A DNA stretch of 64,000 bases, from positions 124,001-188,000 of the forward strand of contig JAPXFQ010000997.1 in assembly GCA_028564705.1 (NCBI GenBank). Direction: 5' to 3'. The notes beneath the pieces were generated by a model. It did no database searches and was not told where the DNA came from. It saw nothing but the letters and a program-made list of their open reading frames with translations. Position numbers and translations under genes: made by a program. Position 1 is the stretch's first letter; the number at the start of each line of letters is the position of its first letter. Shown in pieces: positions 21,480 through 32,897 of the stretch. Origin of the DNA: Apricaphanius iberus. Its lineage: Eukaryota; Chordata; Actinopteri; Cyprinodontiformes; Aphaniidae.

Positions 21480-23261
21480 ACTCTTTTCGCATTGCCATAC
21501 AACACAGCGGATACACTGCTTTCTCTTGTCATTCACACCAGAACAATAATGTCTTCATATCTGTCATGGCCTGTCAAGCGACCTCTTGCATTTCAGCCCA
21601 TTAACGCATGTATGCCATTAACCTTGGACTTCCTCTGGGACCTGGATGCTGCACTCATTTCTCCACTGTAAATTATTGATCAGAGAAATATGAGTTTATT
21701 TTCTATCATATATTGCCTGCTTGTCATCTTGCTTAGGCTGGAGCTTTTACAGCACCACATCACCCAATCAAGATCTTTCTTTCAAGTAACCTTATGGTTA
21801 AAAGTATCTAACAGAATATTTACACTATAATTACACCATATTGATTATTTCATGCATAATGTATGTTGCACAAACAATCAGCTATATGCAAGCAAATTAT
21901 AAAACATTAAATACCATACCTTTACAAATCACTCTTAAATTTTTATTTTACTATATAACTGCCTAATAAAGAACCATGTGATGAGACAATACGTGGATGA
22001 TGACAGCTCTGCTAATCCAGAAGGCTTTCTAGTTTAATATGAATACGATCAATTCTTGTTTCTTTTTTTTTATGATTTCATATATAAGGACAGTTAAGTG
22101 TACAGGAGGATATGGAATTTACCAATTGCACAGGCAGTCAATATGGGCCACTTTACTGTTATTCACCACTTTCTTTTCCAAAATAATTTATAGTTACAAC
22201 TTTAAGGAAAATAAACAATTGTAAACAATTTGTCTCTGTTTTCTTTCACTTTCCATTTTATATTTAATTGTGTTATATTGGATTTTAGATGTGCATTACA
22301 TTTTTATTAGTATTCATTCTATACAAATTAACAGCAGTATATTTTTATTGATAAAAACATGGGTATAGAGATGTGTAAGCAGTACATGAGACATATAAAA
22401 CTAGCCTGGAACGAAATAGTTTTGGTTTAAAAGGAAATCTATTAACCGTCCAGCAGAGAGAGAAATAAAAGAAATAAATATGAGGACAAACTTCAGAACC
22501 ACTTTAGAAGAAAGTTAGAGCTCTTAAATATTGAAAAGACTCTAATATGAGACTTTGTTCCTTTATTGCTCAGGAGAGATAGATGAGAATGTGGAAAAAT
22601 CAGACATACATTTGTCTTACATAGAGCTCAAAATTGTTGGGGAGATTAAAATGAAACCTTTGTGCGATCTCTTTTAATAATACACTTGACACTATATTCA
22701 GTATGAAAGTTTAAAGCAAATGTGTTGTTTAAGATATGTGCCATAATGTTAACCATGTCAAAATAGAAAATGTATCCAATGTGGTTTGTAGAGGACTGCT
22801 GGACTTTCTAATCAACATCTTAAATGACATTTCCTGCTGTAGGAGATAATTAACGTAGCTAAGAATTGTAGCAGGAAAGTTTCCAATAAGCCTGAAATCT
22901 TAATATTAAGGAAAGTTTAATATACTTGGGCTATTTTACAGGGAAATGTATGTGAGTAAAAGTATTGGTATGCAGTTCAACTAAACTAATCTTTTTTTTT
23001 TTTTTTTCAATCTGACATATTTATTAAACTGAAGATAATAAGCAACCTTTTCTAAATGTAACATTTTAACAATTACAAAAAAAATATTATCAACCTTCCT
23101 TTAATAATTCCATTCATACTCTTTTTTTGTTTTTTCATTTTGTTGATCAAGTTTCTGTGTAGAAAAAACAGCCTCCCAGACTCAGTTCTTACTGGTGAAC
23201 TGCAGATTTACAGAGGACTCAGAAGTTATCAATAAGGTGAGGACCTAAGTGGTTAATTCAC
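21480..23261. other. Unassigned AT-rich sequence
   Basis: No support for a gene. Contains a T-run near 22990 and otherwise ordinary AT-rich DNA. Confidence 0.25.
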
Positions 23262-24960
23262 TTTTTTCAATTAAATTCACTTTTATTTATATAGCGCCAA
23301 TTCATAACAAATGTCATCTCAAGGCACTTTACAACAAAAGTAATTTCAATACAATTCATCAAACATTCCAATCAGTTAAAAGTTTTCTATGTAAGGAATC
23401 CCAGCAGATTGCAATGAGTCATCAACGTGAGGTTGTGCCCGGATCATGCAGACTCCAACCACAACTATTCCTCAGCAATCCCTCATAGCATGTAGCAACA
23501 GTGGAGATGAAAAACTCCTCTTTAACAGAAAGAAACGTACGGCAGAACCTGGCTCAGTACAAGCGGTCATCTGCCACAACCGTCTGGGGGTCTGAGAAGA
23601 CAGAGAAGAGACAGCATGGAGGATGCTCAGTGACTTTGAGCATCATCTGGACCGATGTTCCCCATCCAGCTTTATAGTTGAGCAGGGTACCAGATCATTT
23701 GTAGCTTATATGGGGAGAAAAACACTGAGAGAAAACTGGGTTAACAATCGCAATACAACCAGAAAAAAATATATCTGGAGAGTGGTAGAAGAAAAAAGTA
23801 GAAGAGAGAAGAAAAGTGGTCAGTCTGTCCTCCAACAGTCTAAACCTTTAGCAGCATAGCTAGAATAATAGCTCAGGATAACCTAAGCCAGTAACTATAA
23901 GCTTTATCAAAAAGGAAGGCTTTAAGCTAGTCTTGAAAATAGACAGAGCATCTGCCTCACAGACTGAAACTGGGAGCTGGTTCCACAGGGGAGGAGCCTG
24001 ATAACTAAAATATCTGCCTCCCATTCAACTTTGAGAAATCCTAGGAATTACCAGTAGACCTGCATTCTGAAAACGAAGTGCTCTGTTAGAAACACATGGA
24101 ACAATCAGATCTCTGATGTACGATGGAGCTTGATTTTTAAGGGCTATATAAATAAAGAGGAGGATCTTAAACTCTATTCTGGATTTAACAGGGAGCCAAT
24201 GGAGAGAAGCCAAAACAGGAGAAATGTGATCTCTCTTTTTAATATACATCATAACTCTTGCTGCCGCATTTTGGATCAACTGAAGGCTTTTGATTGCATT
24301 TTGTGGACTTCCTGATAATAATGAATTAATGTAGTCCAGCCTTGAAGTAACACATAGTTTATCTGCATCACTCCTGGACAGGATGTTTCTAATTTTAGCA
24401 ATATTCCGGAGATGAAAGAAAGACATCTTAGGAACCTGTTTAATATGGGATTTAAATTTCATGTCTTGGTCAAAAATTACACCAAGATTCTTTACATTAT
24501 TACCAGAGGCCGAATTAATGCCATCCAGATGAAGTGATTGATTTAGCAGTTTCCTTTTTAAAGGTTCTAGTCCAAAGACAACAACGTCTGTCTTGTCTGA
24601 ATTTAAAAGTAGAAAATTCAGAGTCATCAAGGTTTTTATGTCTTCCAGATATGCTTGTAAACTACTTATCTGATTGGTTTCATTAGGTTTTATGGATAAA
24701 TATAATTGTATATCATCAGCATTACTCATTCCATGCATAATTCATTCCATGTTGTCTAATTATTTTACCAATTGGAAGCATTTATATATTAAAGAGAATC
24801 AATCCAAGCACAGAACCCTGTCGTACTCCACAAGTAACCCTTGAGTGTGAAGAAGATTTATCATTGACATGAACAAAATAGAATCTGTCGGACAGATATG
24901 ATTTAAACCAGCCTAGTGCTGTTCCCTTGATCCCTGCAACATGTTCAAGCCTTTCATTTT
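23262..24960 (-). mobile_element. 5'-truncated L2-type LINE
   Basis: Minus-strand L2 copy. The 3' terminus lies at the left edge (tatatagcgccaattc, then tcaaggcactttac), the 3' UTR runs to about 24000 and the RT C-terminal region to about 24960, where homology to the 57-63 kb element ends. Truncation at the 5' side is usual for LINE copies made by target-primed reverse transcription. No clear target duplication was found. Confidence 0.8.
24025..24738 (-). pseudogene. L2 reverse transcriptase, C-terminal fragment (237 codons open)
   Basis: The frame starts just upstream of the catalytic box and runs to the C-terminal region. Visible blocks are NADDIQLYLSIKP (normally tyr-ala-asp-asp; here the Tyr is replaced by Asn), MTLNFLLLNSDKTDVVVFG, IQNAAARVM, LASLHWLPVKSRIEFKILL, NQAPSYIRDL and RALRFQNAGLLVIPRIS. 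It lacks the endonuclease and the N-terminal half of the RT domain, so it cannot act. Upstream, 24740-24960 contains more RT sequence in a broken frame (gly-val-arg-gln-gly-ser sense). It is the closest relative of the RT at 58.9-60.0 kb. Confidence 0.82.
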
Positions 24961-25734
24961 TCTTTGATCCAAAGTCTTTTACTGAAGTACTTCTTATGTA
25001 TGAGTCGGAGCTTGTCCTGGATGAAAATTATCATCTTCTTGAAGGGAGTAGACTTTCCTTCATTACTGCTTGAGCAAAGTGTATTCTTAAACCAAAGAAT
25101 TGATTTTAAGCCCATCTTCAACCAGAAAAGATCAAACTAATTTATAGTAAATAAAAAAAATAAAAAAAAGTTTGTCTTAACACTATACCTCCATCTTGCT
25201 GGCATCTGAGTCAGAGTGAAGCTCCTTGGCAGTAATGATCCATCTACATTCATCAAGTCTCATGGATGTATGAATTAATATCTCATCCAAGGCCAGATTA
25301 TTCACTGGGCATTATGCGAACAGTCGCAGGGACCTAAATCCTCTTGAAGCAGTGAATGGGACCCGCCCCTTAATGTCTGTTTAAATGATAAACAGCTGAA
25401 ATCAGTGAGTGCACATGCCCAACGTGGCCTCACTGGAAAGCCGTGGGGCACAAATATTCTGGCCACAAACTGAGATTCACCTTCCTCGACAGAGAGAGGC
25501 AGCAATGTGTCATCTGGCGTGCAGTCTGTCATAAATGTATCAGAAGAAGATAATATCCCACTATCAGCAGCAAGTGATTAGCCTCGTTTGTGAATTACCT
25601 GCATTCTGAAGCCAGGTCTATTGTCCCCGTTTTGCTAAAGGTGATTGTGCAGCATAACTCGTGTGAAAATATCCAACGCATCCTCACTCCCAACTCGTCA
25701 CATATTGACGCATGGTAAGGCTCCCTCCGTCACA
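24961..25734. other. Unassigned sequence
   Basis: No gene or known repeat recognised. A/T runs near 25150. The minus frame 25302-25532 has no domain. Confidence 0.25.
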
Positions 25735-25996
25735 CACTTGTACTACTAGTGGCTGCTATGTGCCCACTAATGATGCTAGTGGCGTTGTAAAACCCACTAG
25801 TGCTACTAGTTGCCTCAAAAGGAAAACTAATGATACTAGTGGGTGTTATGTGCCCACTAGTGCTACTAGTAGCCGCTAAGTGCCGACTACTGCTACTGGA
25901 GGGCACTGTGCCCACTAGTGCTACAAGTCGCCGCTATGTGCCCACTTGTGCTACTACTGGCCTCTAAGTGCCCACCGAAGCTATTAGTGGCCTTGA
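25735..25996. repeat. ACTAGT-rich minisatellite, period about 30 bp
   Basis: About nine degenerate units of 28-32 bp around CACTAGTGCTACTAGTGG plus a second half like 'ccgctaagtgcc'. Units differ by substitutions and small indels. The serine/threonine-rich minus frame over it is a by-product of the repeat. A related but less regular tract is at 34530-34682. Confidence 0.75.
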
Positions 25997-26079
25997 AATG
26001 TCCACTAGCACCTATACTGAGCATTTAGAGGCCATCAGTGGGCATCAAAATCAGATATCATGTTGGAGCAGCAGTTTAT

Positions 26080-26270
26080 CAACAGCTGGTAGGAAGAGGT
26101 TGGCTGTTCTAGGCAGCACCACATATCCAGTGCAGGTGGTGGGAGACAGAAGGACTCTGGCCAAAATAACATCTCTGCATTTTTGCAGGTCCTTCCTTCC
26201 TGCAGCTATCAGACTGTACAGTCAAAATTGCTCCCAACAAACACTGATTTTTATACCAGTGCTGTAACTT
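26080..26270 (+). repeat. LINE C-terminal/3' relic
   Basis: The plus frame ends RSFLPAAIRLYSQNC, resembling the end of fish LINE polyproteins; the blocks parallel 4440-4655. Too short and decayed for family assignment. Confidence 0.4.
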
Positions 26271-27332
26271 GCACTTATCAACCAAACAACTACTACTGTT
26301 ATAACTTGCACATTCCTTTTCCTTAGTTGATACATATTTACCAACTTATTGGAAGTTACAAGTTTATTTTTCAATGCACAGGTACAATGAACAATCGGTA
26401 GAGGAGACCAGGGTTGGTTGTCACAACGTTTACTCATGCATGAAATGCTCATGTTCAAAAATTCTCTCACCAGTAATTGCTTCGTGAAATGAAAACTTGG
26501 GATTTTGTCTTGGCTTTAAGGTGTATACTTTGTACTTTTAGAATGTATTGTACCAGGAAGTAATTAACCATCAAAGACACTCTGACACAATGTGACAACC
26601 AACCCCATCACTGGGTTGGTTCTCACAGGGTATGGGGTTGATTGTCCCTATAGAGGTTCAAAAGGATTTCAGTGATAAATTGGGATCTCAAAAGATGATG
26701 TGTAACTTTTCAGTTTTTTAAGCTAGAAACTGCAAATAAGTTTTAATATGTATGCCACCCCTATGATGGTTGTCATCAATACCCTTATGTTTAAACAATG
26801 GGATTAAAGTAGGTGATTTGTTACTTGAATTGTCTACTGTGTTGATAAATAAAAATGAAACAATTTACAATGCTAAAACCTGTTTATTATCATATAATTA
26901 TGCAAGTTGCCTAACAGCAAACAACACCTGACCAACAGTTTTACCTTAGTAACCCAGTTTTACCTTAAGGTTGTTTAACCTTCAAAAGCATAATTTCTGC
27001 TGGTCTTTTGCCCCTGTCTTTCTCTTGAAGTCCCTGACCATTCTACCAACAAAGACACAAAATATATCACTGCCTGTACATCCTCAGTTAAAAAACAAAA
27101 AAACAACACAAATTCTAATACTGGAGTCACATGTGAGAACCAAACCCACCAGCTATGAGACAACCATCCCCAACTGACTTCTTGAGAAACATGTTAAGCT
27201 AGCTGCCACATGGCTTCACCTTGATAGCTTAAATATGACTCAAAATAAAGCTACTACTTTTTGGCTTTTTAATGGGTGTTTTGTTTTTGTAATGACTAAT
27301 AACCTACAAGCTCTCAATACAAAAACAACAAA
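26271..27332. other. Region with scattered GACAACCAACC motifs
   Basis: No coding support. Related motifs occur in both orientations: ggttggttgtcac near 26411, gtgacaaccaacccc near 26590, gggttggttctcac near 26614, gtgagaaccaaaccc near 27133 and gagacaaccatcccc near 27157. One more (gacaaccaaccc) lies beyond the BEL element near 34040. Confidence 0.35.
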
Positions 27333-27777
27333 TGTGTTGTCTTCACTACGGTGTATGAACTGCAGCTATACAACCAGCTAAACTCTGGTGGAAATGACGA
27401 GGAGTCGTAGCAAGCTTCACTTTTTTCCTTTACTGTGGCTCTTTCCATCATTTCACACAGACAGAGTGAAAACTGTAACAACATAACACAGAAAAAAATA
27501 CTATTTTGGTTACACTGAAACAAACTACCTAATCTTAAATATCCATCTAAATATTAACTTAAATATGACAATGAAATGTACTCACGACATTGCTTCCATA
27601 GCATTTACAACGTAAATGGGGTAAAACAGCGTGGATGGTGTGAGCACATGTAGACTGATAAGCTTGCTTCCATGAGATGACAAACAGGAAGTAGCTGACA
27701 GGAAAGGACTATACAAAATAAAAGTCTGCTTGTCAAAATAAAGTGTAATGTATTACTATGTCTAGAAAGACAACACA
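27333..27777 (-). repeat. 3' LTR of BEL element
   Basis: 445 bp. Very similar to the other LTR over its first 140 and last 160 bp, but the middle (about 27470-27600) differs by many substitutions and small indels. Confidence 0.88.
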
Positions 27778-27822
27778 CTCCCCGCCTGACCTCTATGAGG
27801 TCACAACACAGAAACCTAAGAA
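27778..27822 (-). promoter_or_regulatory. Polypurine tract region of BEL element
   Basis: On the minus strand GGCGGGGAG lies directly before the 3' LTR, a purine-rich run of the kind that primes plus-strand DNA. Next to it TGACCTC-TAT-GAGGTCA forms a small perfect palindrome (27787-27803). Confidence 0.5.
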
Positions 27823-30800
27823 CTAGGCAGGTTTCTGAACATCAGTTGTAGTCAAAAGTAGGACAACTTCTGAAATTGGTCTAAAGAAAGTCTTTGGAAC
27901 TCCTTGATCCGTGGTCTTCAACTCCACCTTCCTAACCTTTCCGTCTCCTCCGGGGAAGGTCTTGGTGATCACAGCCATAGGCCAGTCGTTGCGAGCAGCG
28001 TGCTGGTCTTTGAGAAGAACAACGTCACCTTCTCGCAGGTTTTGGTGAGACTTGGTCCATTTTTTTCGACACTGTAGAGTAGATAGATACTCTCGTCTCA
28101 AACGGTTCCAAAACTTGTTGGCAAAACATTGCACTTGTCTCCACTGTTTAGTTAGGAGATCATTGCTTGTGAAATCCCCTGATGGGGGTGGCACACCAAC
28201 TTTCTGAGTCAGAAGCATTGATGGTGACAGAATGAATGGATACTCGGGGTCGTACGAAACCGGAATCAGTGGTCTCGCATTCAAGATTGCTGACACCTCT
28301 GCCATTAGCGTGCACAAGACATCATGGGTCAAGCGGGTGTGCTGTTCCAGAAGCATGGAGTCCAGAATCCTTCGGGCCACTCCGATCAGACGTTCCCAAG
28401 AGCCACCCATATGAGAGGCGTGAGGAGGGTTGAAAACCCAGATGCACCCCTGTTGGGCCAGGAATCGCTGCATGGTTATGTTTGGTCCGTCAGCAGTCAT
28501 TCCAAGTTCTTTACTGGCTCCAATGAAATTTGTGCCGCAATCAGATCTCAGTTGCTTGGAGGGTCCTCGTATGGCAAAGAAGCGCCTTATAGCGTTGATG
28601 CAGCTCGAGGTGTCCATTGAATCGATGACCTCGATATGTACGGCTCTAGAGCTCATACTGGAGAATATAACAGCCCATCGTTTGCTGTCAGCTTGTCCCC
28701 CTCTGGTACGTCTGGTAATGACAGACCAGGGTCCGAAAACATCCAACCCTACGTATGTGAATGGAGGGCAAGTTGCAAGGCGCTCTGGTGGCAGATCTCC
28801 CATCCGTTGTTCTTGCAGCTTTCCTCTAAGTCTCCGGCAAATGACACACTTGTGCAGGACTGAGTTGATGAGCCTCTTTCCTCCCAAGACCCAAAGACCT
28901 GCTGCCCTCACCGCCCCTTCAGTTAGGTGACGGCCCTGATGCTTGACTTGAGCATGATAATGTCTAACAAGTAGGAGGGAAACATGGTTGTCTCCAGGAA
29001 GGATTATTGGGCTCTTTTCCCGAATGTCTATATCAGCGTTCTTTAAGCGGCCTCCTAGGCAGATTAAGTTGTCCCGCAAGATGGGGCTTAGTACACGAAG
29101 GCGGCTGTTTGAGGGAAGCGGCCTATCTGACTCCAAAGCTGAAAACTCTTTAGCGAATGTCCGCTTCTGAACAGCTCTGATGATGATTTGCTTAGCTTGG
29201 GACAGTTCATCTGAAGTGCGAGGCAGATCACACTTATGCCATCCTTTACACCTTCCTTCGCTATTGAAAGGCTTGTAGGACCTTGCGACATGAATGAGAA
29301 GGGCAACGGCTTGTACAAGAGTAGTGAAGCTGGAGAACCTTTGAAAACGTTCTGTGCTGAGACTTCCGTCTTGGAGTTGCGTGGCATAACTCGTGACTAA
29401 TGGACGGATTTCAACATCTTGGTCTGGTTCGACTAGATTGAATGAGCTTACTGGTTCTGTTTCATTAGAAGTTCTGAGCAGAAAGGCAGGTCCTGTAAAC
29501 CATGTAGTTTGTGTTAGACCTGAGGCAGGGACCGACCTTGTTGCATGGTCGGCAGGATTGTCCTCTGTTGGCACATAGTGCCATTGTTCTGGCCTTGTGG
29601 TCTGACGGATACGCTGAACTCTATTATTTACATAAACGTAGAAGCGTTTCGATTCATTGTAGATGTAGCCGAGAACCACCTTACTGTCTGTATAAAACTC
29701 CGGTGCATCCAGCCTCAAGTCCAGTTCTTCGGCAATTAGGTCGGCCATCTCCACAGCCAAGACGGCAGCGCACAACTCAAGTCTTGGAATGGTTGGCTCA
29801 GACTGAGGTGCCAGTTTCGACTTGCCCATGACAAACCCAATATGAACTTGGGCATTTTCCTGTAAAACTCTCAGGTATGCGACAGCACCGATCGCTTTGG
29901 TGGATGCGTCGGAGAACACATAGAGCTCTAGCCGTTGAGCCTTGACCAAGGACGCCGCTGTGTATGCTCTTGGTATGTGTAGGTGTCTAAGGTCTTGCAG
30001 AGAGCCTCTCCAGGTCTCCCATTTGCTAAGTTTGTCCTCAGGTAGTGGCATGTCCCAGTCAGAAGGCTCGAGTGTGAGTTCTCTGAGAATGGCTCTTCCT
30101 TGGATCGTGATTGGGGTCAGGAAGCCCAAGGGGTCAAAAACACTGTTGACTGTGGAGAGGACTCCACGGCGGGTGAATGGCTTTGTATTGGTTGATACAG
30201 AGAAGGTGAACGTGTCACTTGCTATCTCCCACAAGAGACCCAGACTGCGTTGAGTTGGCACAGCTTCTCCACTCAAATCTATGTCCTTCCTCGGCGCTGA
30301 GCAGTCCTCGGGTGGGAATGCTCTCAAGACCTCTTGACTATTTGAAGCAAACTTATGGAGCCGGAGGTTTGACTCGGCTAGCGAAGACTGCGTCCTATGC
30401 AACAAATCGATGGCTTCGGCATCTGTGGACACTGAGCATAGACCATCGTCAACATAAAAGTGGCGCTCCACAAAGTTGACCGTGTCAGTTCCATGTTCTA
30501 GCATGCCCTCATTGATAGCTCTCCTAAGCCCATAGATGGCTACGGCAGGAGATGGGCTGTTGCCAAAAACATGTACTTTCATCCTGTAGTCTATAATTTC
30601 TTTCGTCACATCATTATCCTTGTACCACAGGAATCTCAAATAGTTTCTGTGTCCTTCTTCAACCAGGAAGCAATGAAACATATGCTGTATGTCAGCTACA
30701 ACAGCAACCTTTCCTTTCCGGAATCGCATCAAGACTCCCAGCAAAGAGTTATTCAGGTCAGGACCCGTAAGGAGCACGTCGTTAAGAGAGACACCAGAAT

Positions 30801-32853
30801 GTTTTGCACTCGAGTCGAATACCACCCTGATTTGGCCTGGTTTCTGTGGGTGGTACACGCAAAATGAAGGAAGAAACCAACATTCTTCATCTTCTCTCAA
30901 CGGCGGCGCTACTTCCGCATGATCATTTTCCAACAGTTTTCCCATGTAGGCCACATACTGCTTTTGCATATCCGTTTTTCTGTTCAAGCTCCGCTGGAGT
31001 GATGCAAAGCGTTTAACTGCTTGTTCTCGGTTGTTAGGCAGACGGGATCTTGGTTGTCTGAACGGGAGTGGAGCCACCCAACTGTTTGACTCGTCCCTGT
31101 AGACCTTTTCATCCATCAGCCTCAGAAAAGTCGCATCTTCCACAGAAGGAGCCAGCCTGTTGTCATGTTTGGTATGATTGAACAAGGTTTTTCCCAGTGC
31201 CTCTTCTGGTGTTTCGTTGGCATCAGCAGTCCCGTTTCGTGCCTGAAAAACCTTCTCTTTGACGTGCAAGAAACTCGTGCACGGTTGGAGGAATGAAGGC
31301 CGGCCATTGTCGAGCACTGTTGTTTTGAAGGCATTGACAATTGGTCTGTGCGCGTTCCCCAAACAAACCTCTCCAACTAGAACCCAACCTAAGTCCAAAC
31401 GTTGAGCGAAAGGGGCATGATGTGGGCCATTCACTTGTTCCCGTACCTTATGGACTCTAATCACGTCCCTGCCGAGTAGCAGAAGTATCTGAGCCTCAGA
31501 GTCTATGTCTGGAATATGTTCTGCTACTTTGGTGAGATGTGGGTAATGCAGAGCCGCGCTTGGAGTTGGAATTTCGGACCGGTTGTCGAGTATGTCGTTG
31601 CACTCGATAAGTGGTGGGAGAGGAATTTTAACTTTCCTGTCGAGTGACTCCACCCAAAAGTCTTCGGCCCTTCGTCCCAACATTTCCATTGTTCCGGAAC
31701 ACGTTCTCAGACTGTACGAACGTGGTTCAGCCTTGATGTTGAACAGCTTGAAGAAACTTGACCTTGCTAGCGATCGATTGCTTTGGTCATCCAGAATGAT
31801 GTAAGCTTTGATAGCTTTGTCTGGTTGACCTTGGGGATACACTTTTGCGAGACAAATCTTAGAACACGAGCGCCCAACTTGTCCACTTCCACATACCTTG
31901 GTGCAGCTCGCGTTTACAGTAGCTTGGAAGATTTCACCTTCTTCTCCCTCCCCGCCATTATGTGATGGGGTTGAGGGAGCCTCGACCTTTGGACCTGGAC
32001 CTGGATGCATTGCAGAGTCATGATTAGTACTGTCACACTCAATACATTTGACTCTGATCCGACAGTCTTTAGCAAGATGAGTGGTGGAACTGCAACACTT
32101 AAAACAGATTCCTCTTTCTTTAAGGAAAGTCTTTCTGTCCTCCAGATTCTTGATTCTGAAGGCCCTACACCGCTTGAGGGGATGGGGTTTGCCATGTATT
32201 GGACAGCTTTTGCTCAGGTCGTTAATGACTTCCACATGGCTTTTGGTGCCTGAGCCAGGTGAAGCAACATCAGTTTTTTGAACAGTGACTGGGTTCTTTC
32301 CACTTTTGAAGGGCATCTTTAGAGGCTTTTCAAGTGGTGGAGAGGCAACTGGCAAGGCAAAACTGGGGTCGTTCCTCTTTCGTGCCTCACATCGGATGAA
32401 ATCTACGAAGATTTCGAATGGTGGGAATTGTCCTTTATTTACCCCCTTGAACCATGAACCTTCAGATATCCACTTTTCCTGAAGTCCAAAAGGCAGCTTC
32501 ATCACTATGGGTTTGATACCCCGTGCCGTATCCAGGTATGACAAAGCTGGAAGATAGCCATCCTCTTTAGCACACTGTACTTCCATCAGCAAATCTGCTA
32601 GTTCCTGAAGCTTTGTGTGCTCTTTTGCTAAAACTCTTGGGAAGTTGTCAAGTCGGCTGAAAAGTAATTTTTCAATAATTTCAGGTGCTGCAAAGCATTC
32701 CTGAAGACGTTCCCAGGCCTTTCTGAGGGCGATGGCTGGATTAGATATGTGTGCTGACCGAAGACGTTTGACATGGTCGCTGGATTCTCTGCCAAGCCAT
32801 TTGGTCATCAGATCCAACTCTTCTGTTGCTGTGATATTCATCACCGCATCCAT
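27823..32853 (-). CDS. BEL/Pao polyprotein (gag C-term, protease, RT, RNase H, integrase)
   Basis: 1,676 codons without a stop. Residues 1-160 match the C-terminal part of the DUF1759 gag region (MTKWLG, WERLQECF). Two cysteine/histidine clusters at about 215-285 (CFKC...H....C and CIEC...H....H) are zinc knuckles. A DUF1758 aspartic protease follows with ILDDQSNRS near residue 354. The RT domain spans about 650-900, with FYVDDGL near 800 as the catalytic box and VVFDSSA and VADIQHMF before it. RNase H starts near 980 (FSDAS, later FYTDSKV). An HHCC integrase zinc site (about 1275-1330) precedes the catalytic core with Asp near 1366, Asp near 1438 and Glu near 1487. A DUF5641-type C-terminal domain ends the protein. 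All catalytic residues I can check are present. The start Met is only the first in this open frame; the frame extends upstream past the gag stop, so natural translation probably joined gag by frameshift or readthrough. Confidence 0.92.
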   Translation of the reverse strand: MDAVMNITATEELDLMTKWLGRESSDHVKRLRSAHISNPAIALRKAWERLQECFAAPEIIEKLLFSRLDNFPRVLAKEHTKLQELADLLMEVQCAKEDGYLPALSYLDTARGIKPIVMKLPFGLQEKWISEGSWFKGVNKGQFPPFEIFVDFIRCEARKRNDPSFALPVASPPLEKPLKMPFKSGKNPVTVQKTDVASPGSGTKSHVEVINDLSKSCPIHGKPHPLKRCRAFRIKNLEDRKTFLKERGICFKCCSSTTHLAKDCRIRVKCIECDSTNHDSAMHPGPGPKVEAPSTPSHNGGEGEEGEIFQATVNASCTKVCGSGQVGRSCSKICLAKVYPQGQPDKAIKAYIILDDQSNRSLARSSFFKLFNIKAEPRSYSLRTCSGTMEMLGRRAEDFWVESLDRKVKIPLPPLIECNDILDNRSEIPTPSAALHYPHLTKVAEHIPDIDSEAQILLLLGRDVIRVHKVREQVNGPHHAPFAQRLDLGWVLVGEVCLGNAHRPIVNAFKTTVLDNGRPSFLQPCTSFLHVKEKVFQARNGTADANETPEEALGKTLFNHTKHDNRLAPSVEDATFLRLMDEKVYRDESNSWVAPLPFRQPRSRLPNNREQAVKRFASLQRSLNRKTDMQKQYVAYMGKLLENDHAEVAPPLREDEECWFLPSFCVYHPQKPGQIRVVFDSSAKHSGVSLNDVLLTGPDLNNSLLGVLMRFRKGKVAVVADIQHMFHCFLVEEGHRNYLRFLWYKDNDVTKEIIDYRMKVHVFGNSPSPAVAIYGLRRAINEGMLEHGTDTVNFVERHFYVDDGLCSVSTDAEAIDLLHRTQSSLAESNLRLHKFASNSQEVLRAFPPEDCSAPRKDIDLSGEAVPTQRSLGLLWEIASDTFTFSVSTNTKPFTRRGVLSTVNSVFDPLGFLTPITIQGRAILRELTLEPSDWDMPLPEDKLSKWETWRGSLQDLRHLHIPRAYTAASLVKAQRLELYVFSDASTKAIGAVAYLRVLQENAQVHIGFVMGKSKLAPQSEPTIPRLELCAAVLAVEMADLIAEELDLRLDAPEFYTDSKVVLGYIYNESKRFYVYVNNRVQRIRQTTRPEQWHYVPTEDNPADHATRSVPASGLTQTTWFTGPAFLLRTSNETEPVSSFNLVEPDQDVEIRPLVTSYATQLQDGSLSTERFQRFSSFTTLVQAVALLIHVARSYKPFNSEGRCKGWHKCDLPRTSDELSQAKQIIIRAVQKRTFAKEFSALESDRPLPSNSRLRVLSPILRDNLICLGGRLKNADIDIREKSPIILPGDNHVSLLLVRHYHAQVKHQGRHLTEGAVRAAGLWVLGGKRLINSVLHKCVICRRLRGKLQEQRMGDLPPERLATCPPFTYVGLDVFGPWSVITRRTRGGQADSKRWAVIFSSMSSRAVHIEVIDSMDTSSCINAIRRFFAIRGPSKQLRSDCGTNFIGASKELGMTADGPNITMQRFLAQQGCIWVFNPPHASHMGGSWERLIGVARRILDSMLLEQHTRLTHDVLCTLMAEVSAILNARPLIPVSYDPEYPFILSPSMLLTQKVGVPPPSGDFTSNDLLTKQWRQVQCFANKFWNRLRREYLSTLQCRKKWTKSHQNLREGDVVLLKDQHAARNDWPMAVITKTFPGGDGKVRKVELKTTDQGVPKTFFRPISEVVLLLTTTDVQKPA

Positions 32854-32897
32854 TATTCGTTTGCATGGGGTGGCTTGGATCGCTATCAGGCACCGCT

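Noticed and set aside
25730..25915. Ser/Thr-rich 61-codon minus frame
   Set aside because: It is the translation of the ACTAGT minisatellite; its composition follows the DNA repeat.
28232..32482. Many plus-strand frames of 60-166 codons opposite the BEL polyprotein
   Set aside because: All are shadows of the minus-strand coding sequence and show no domain of their own.
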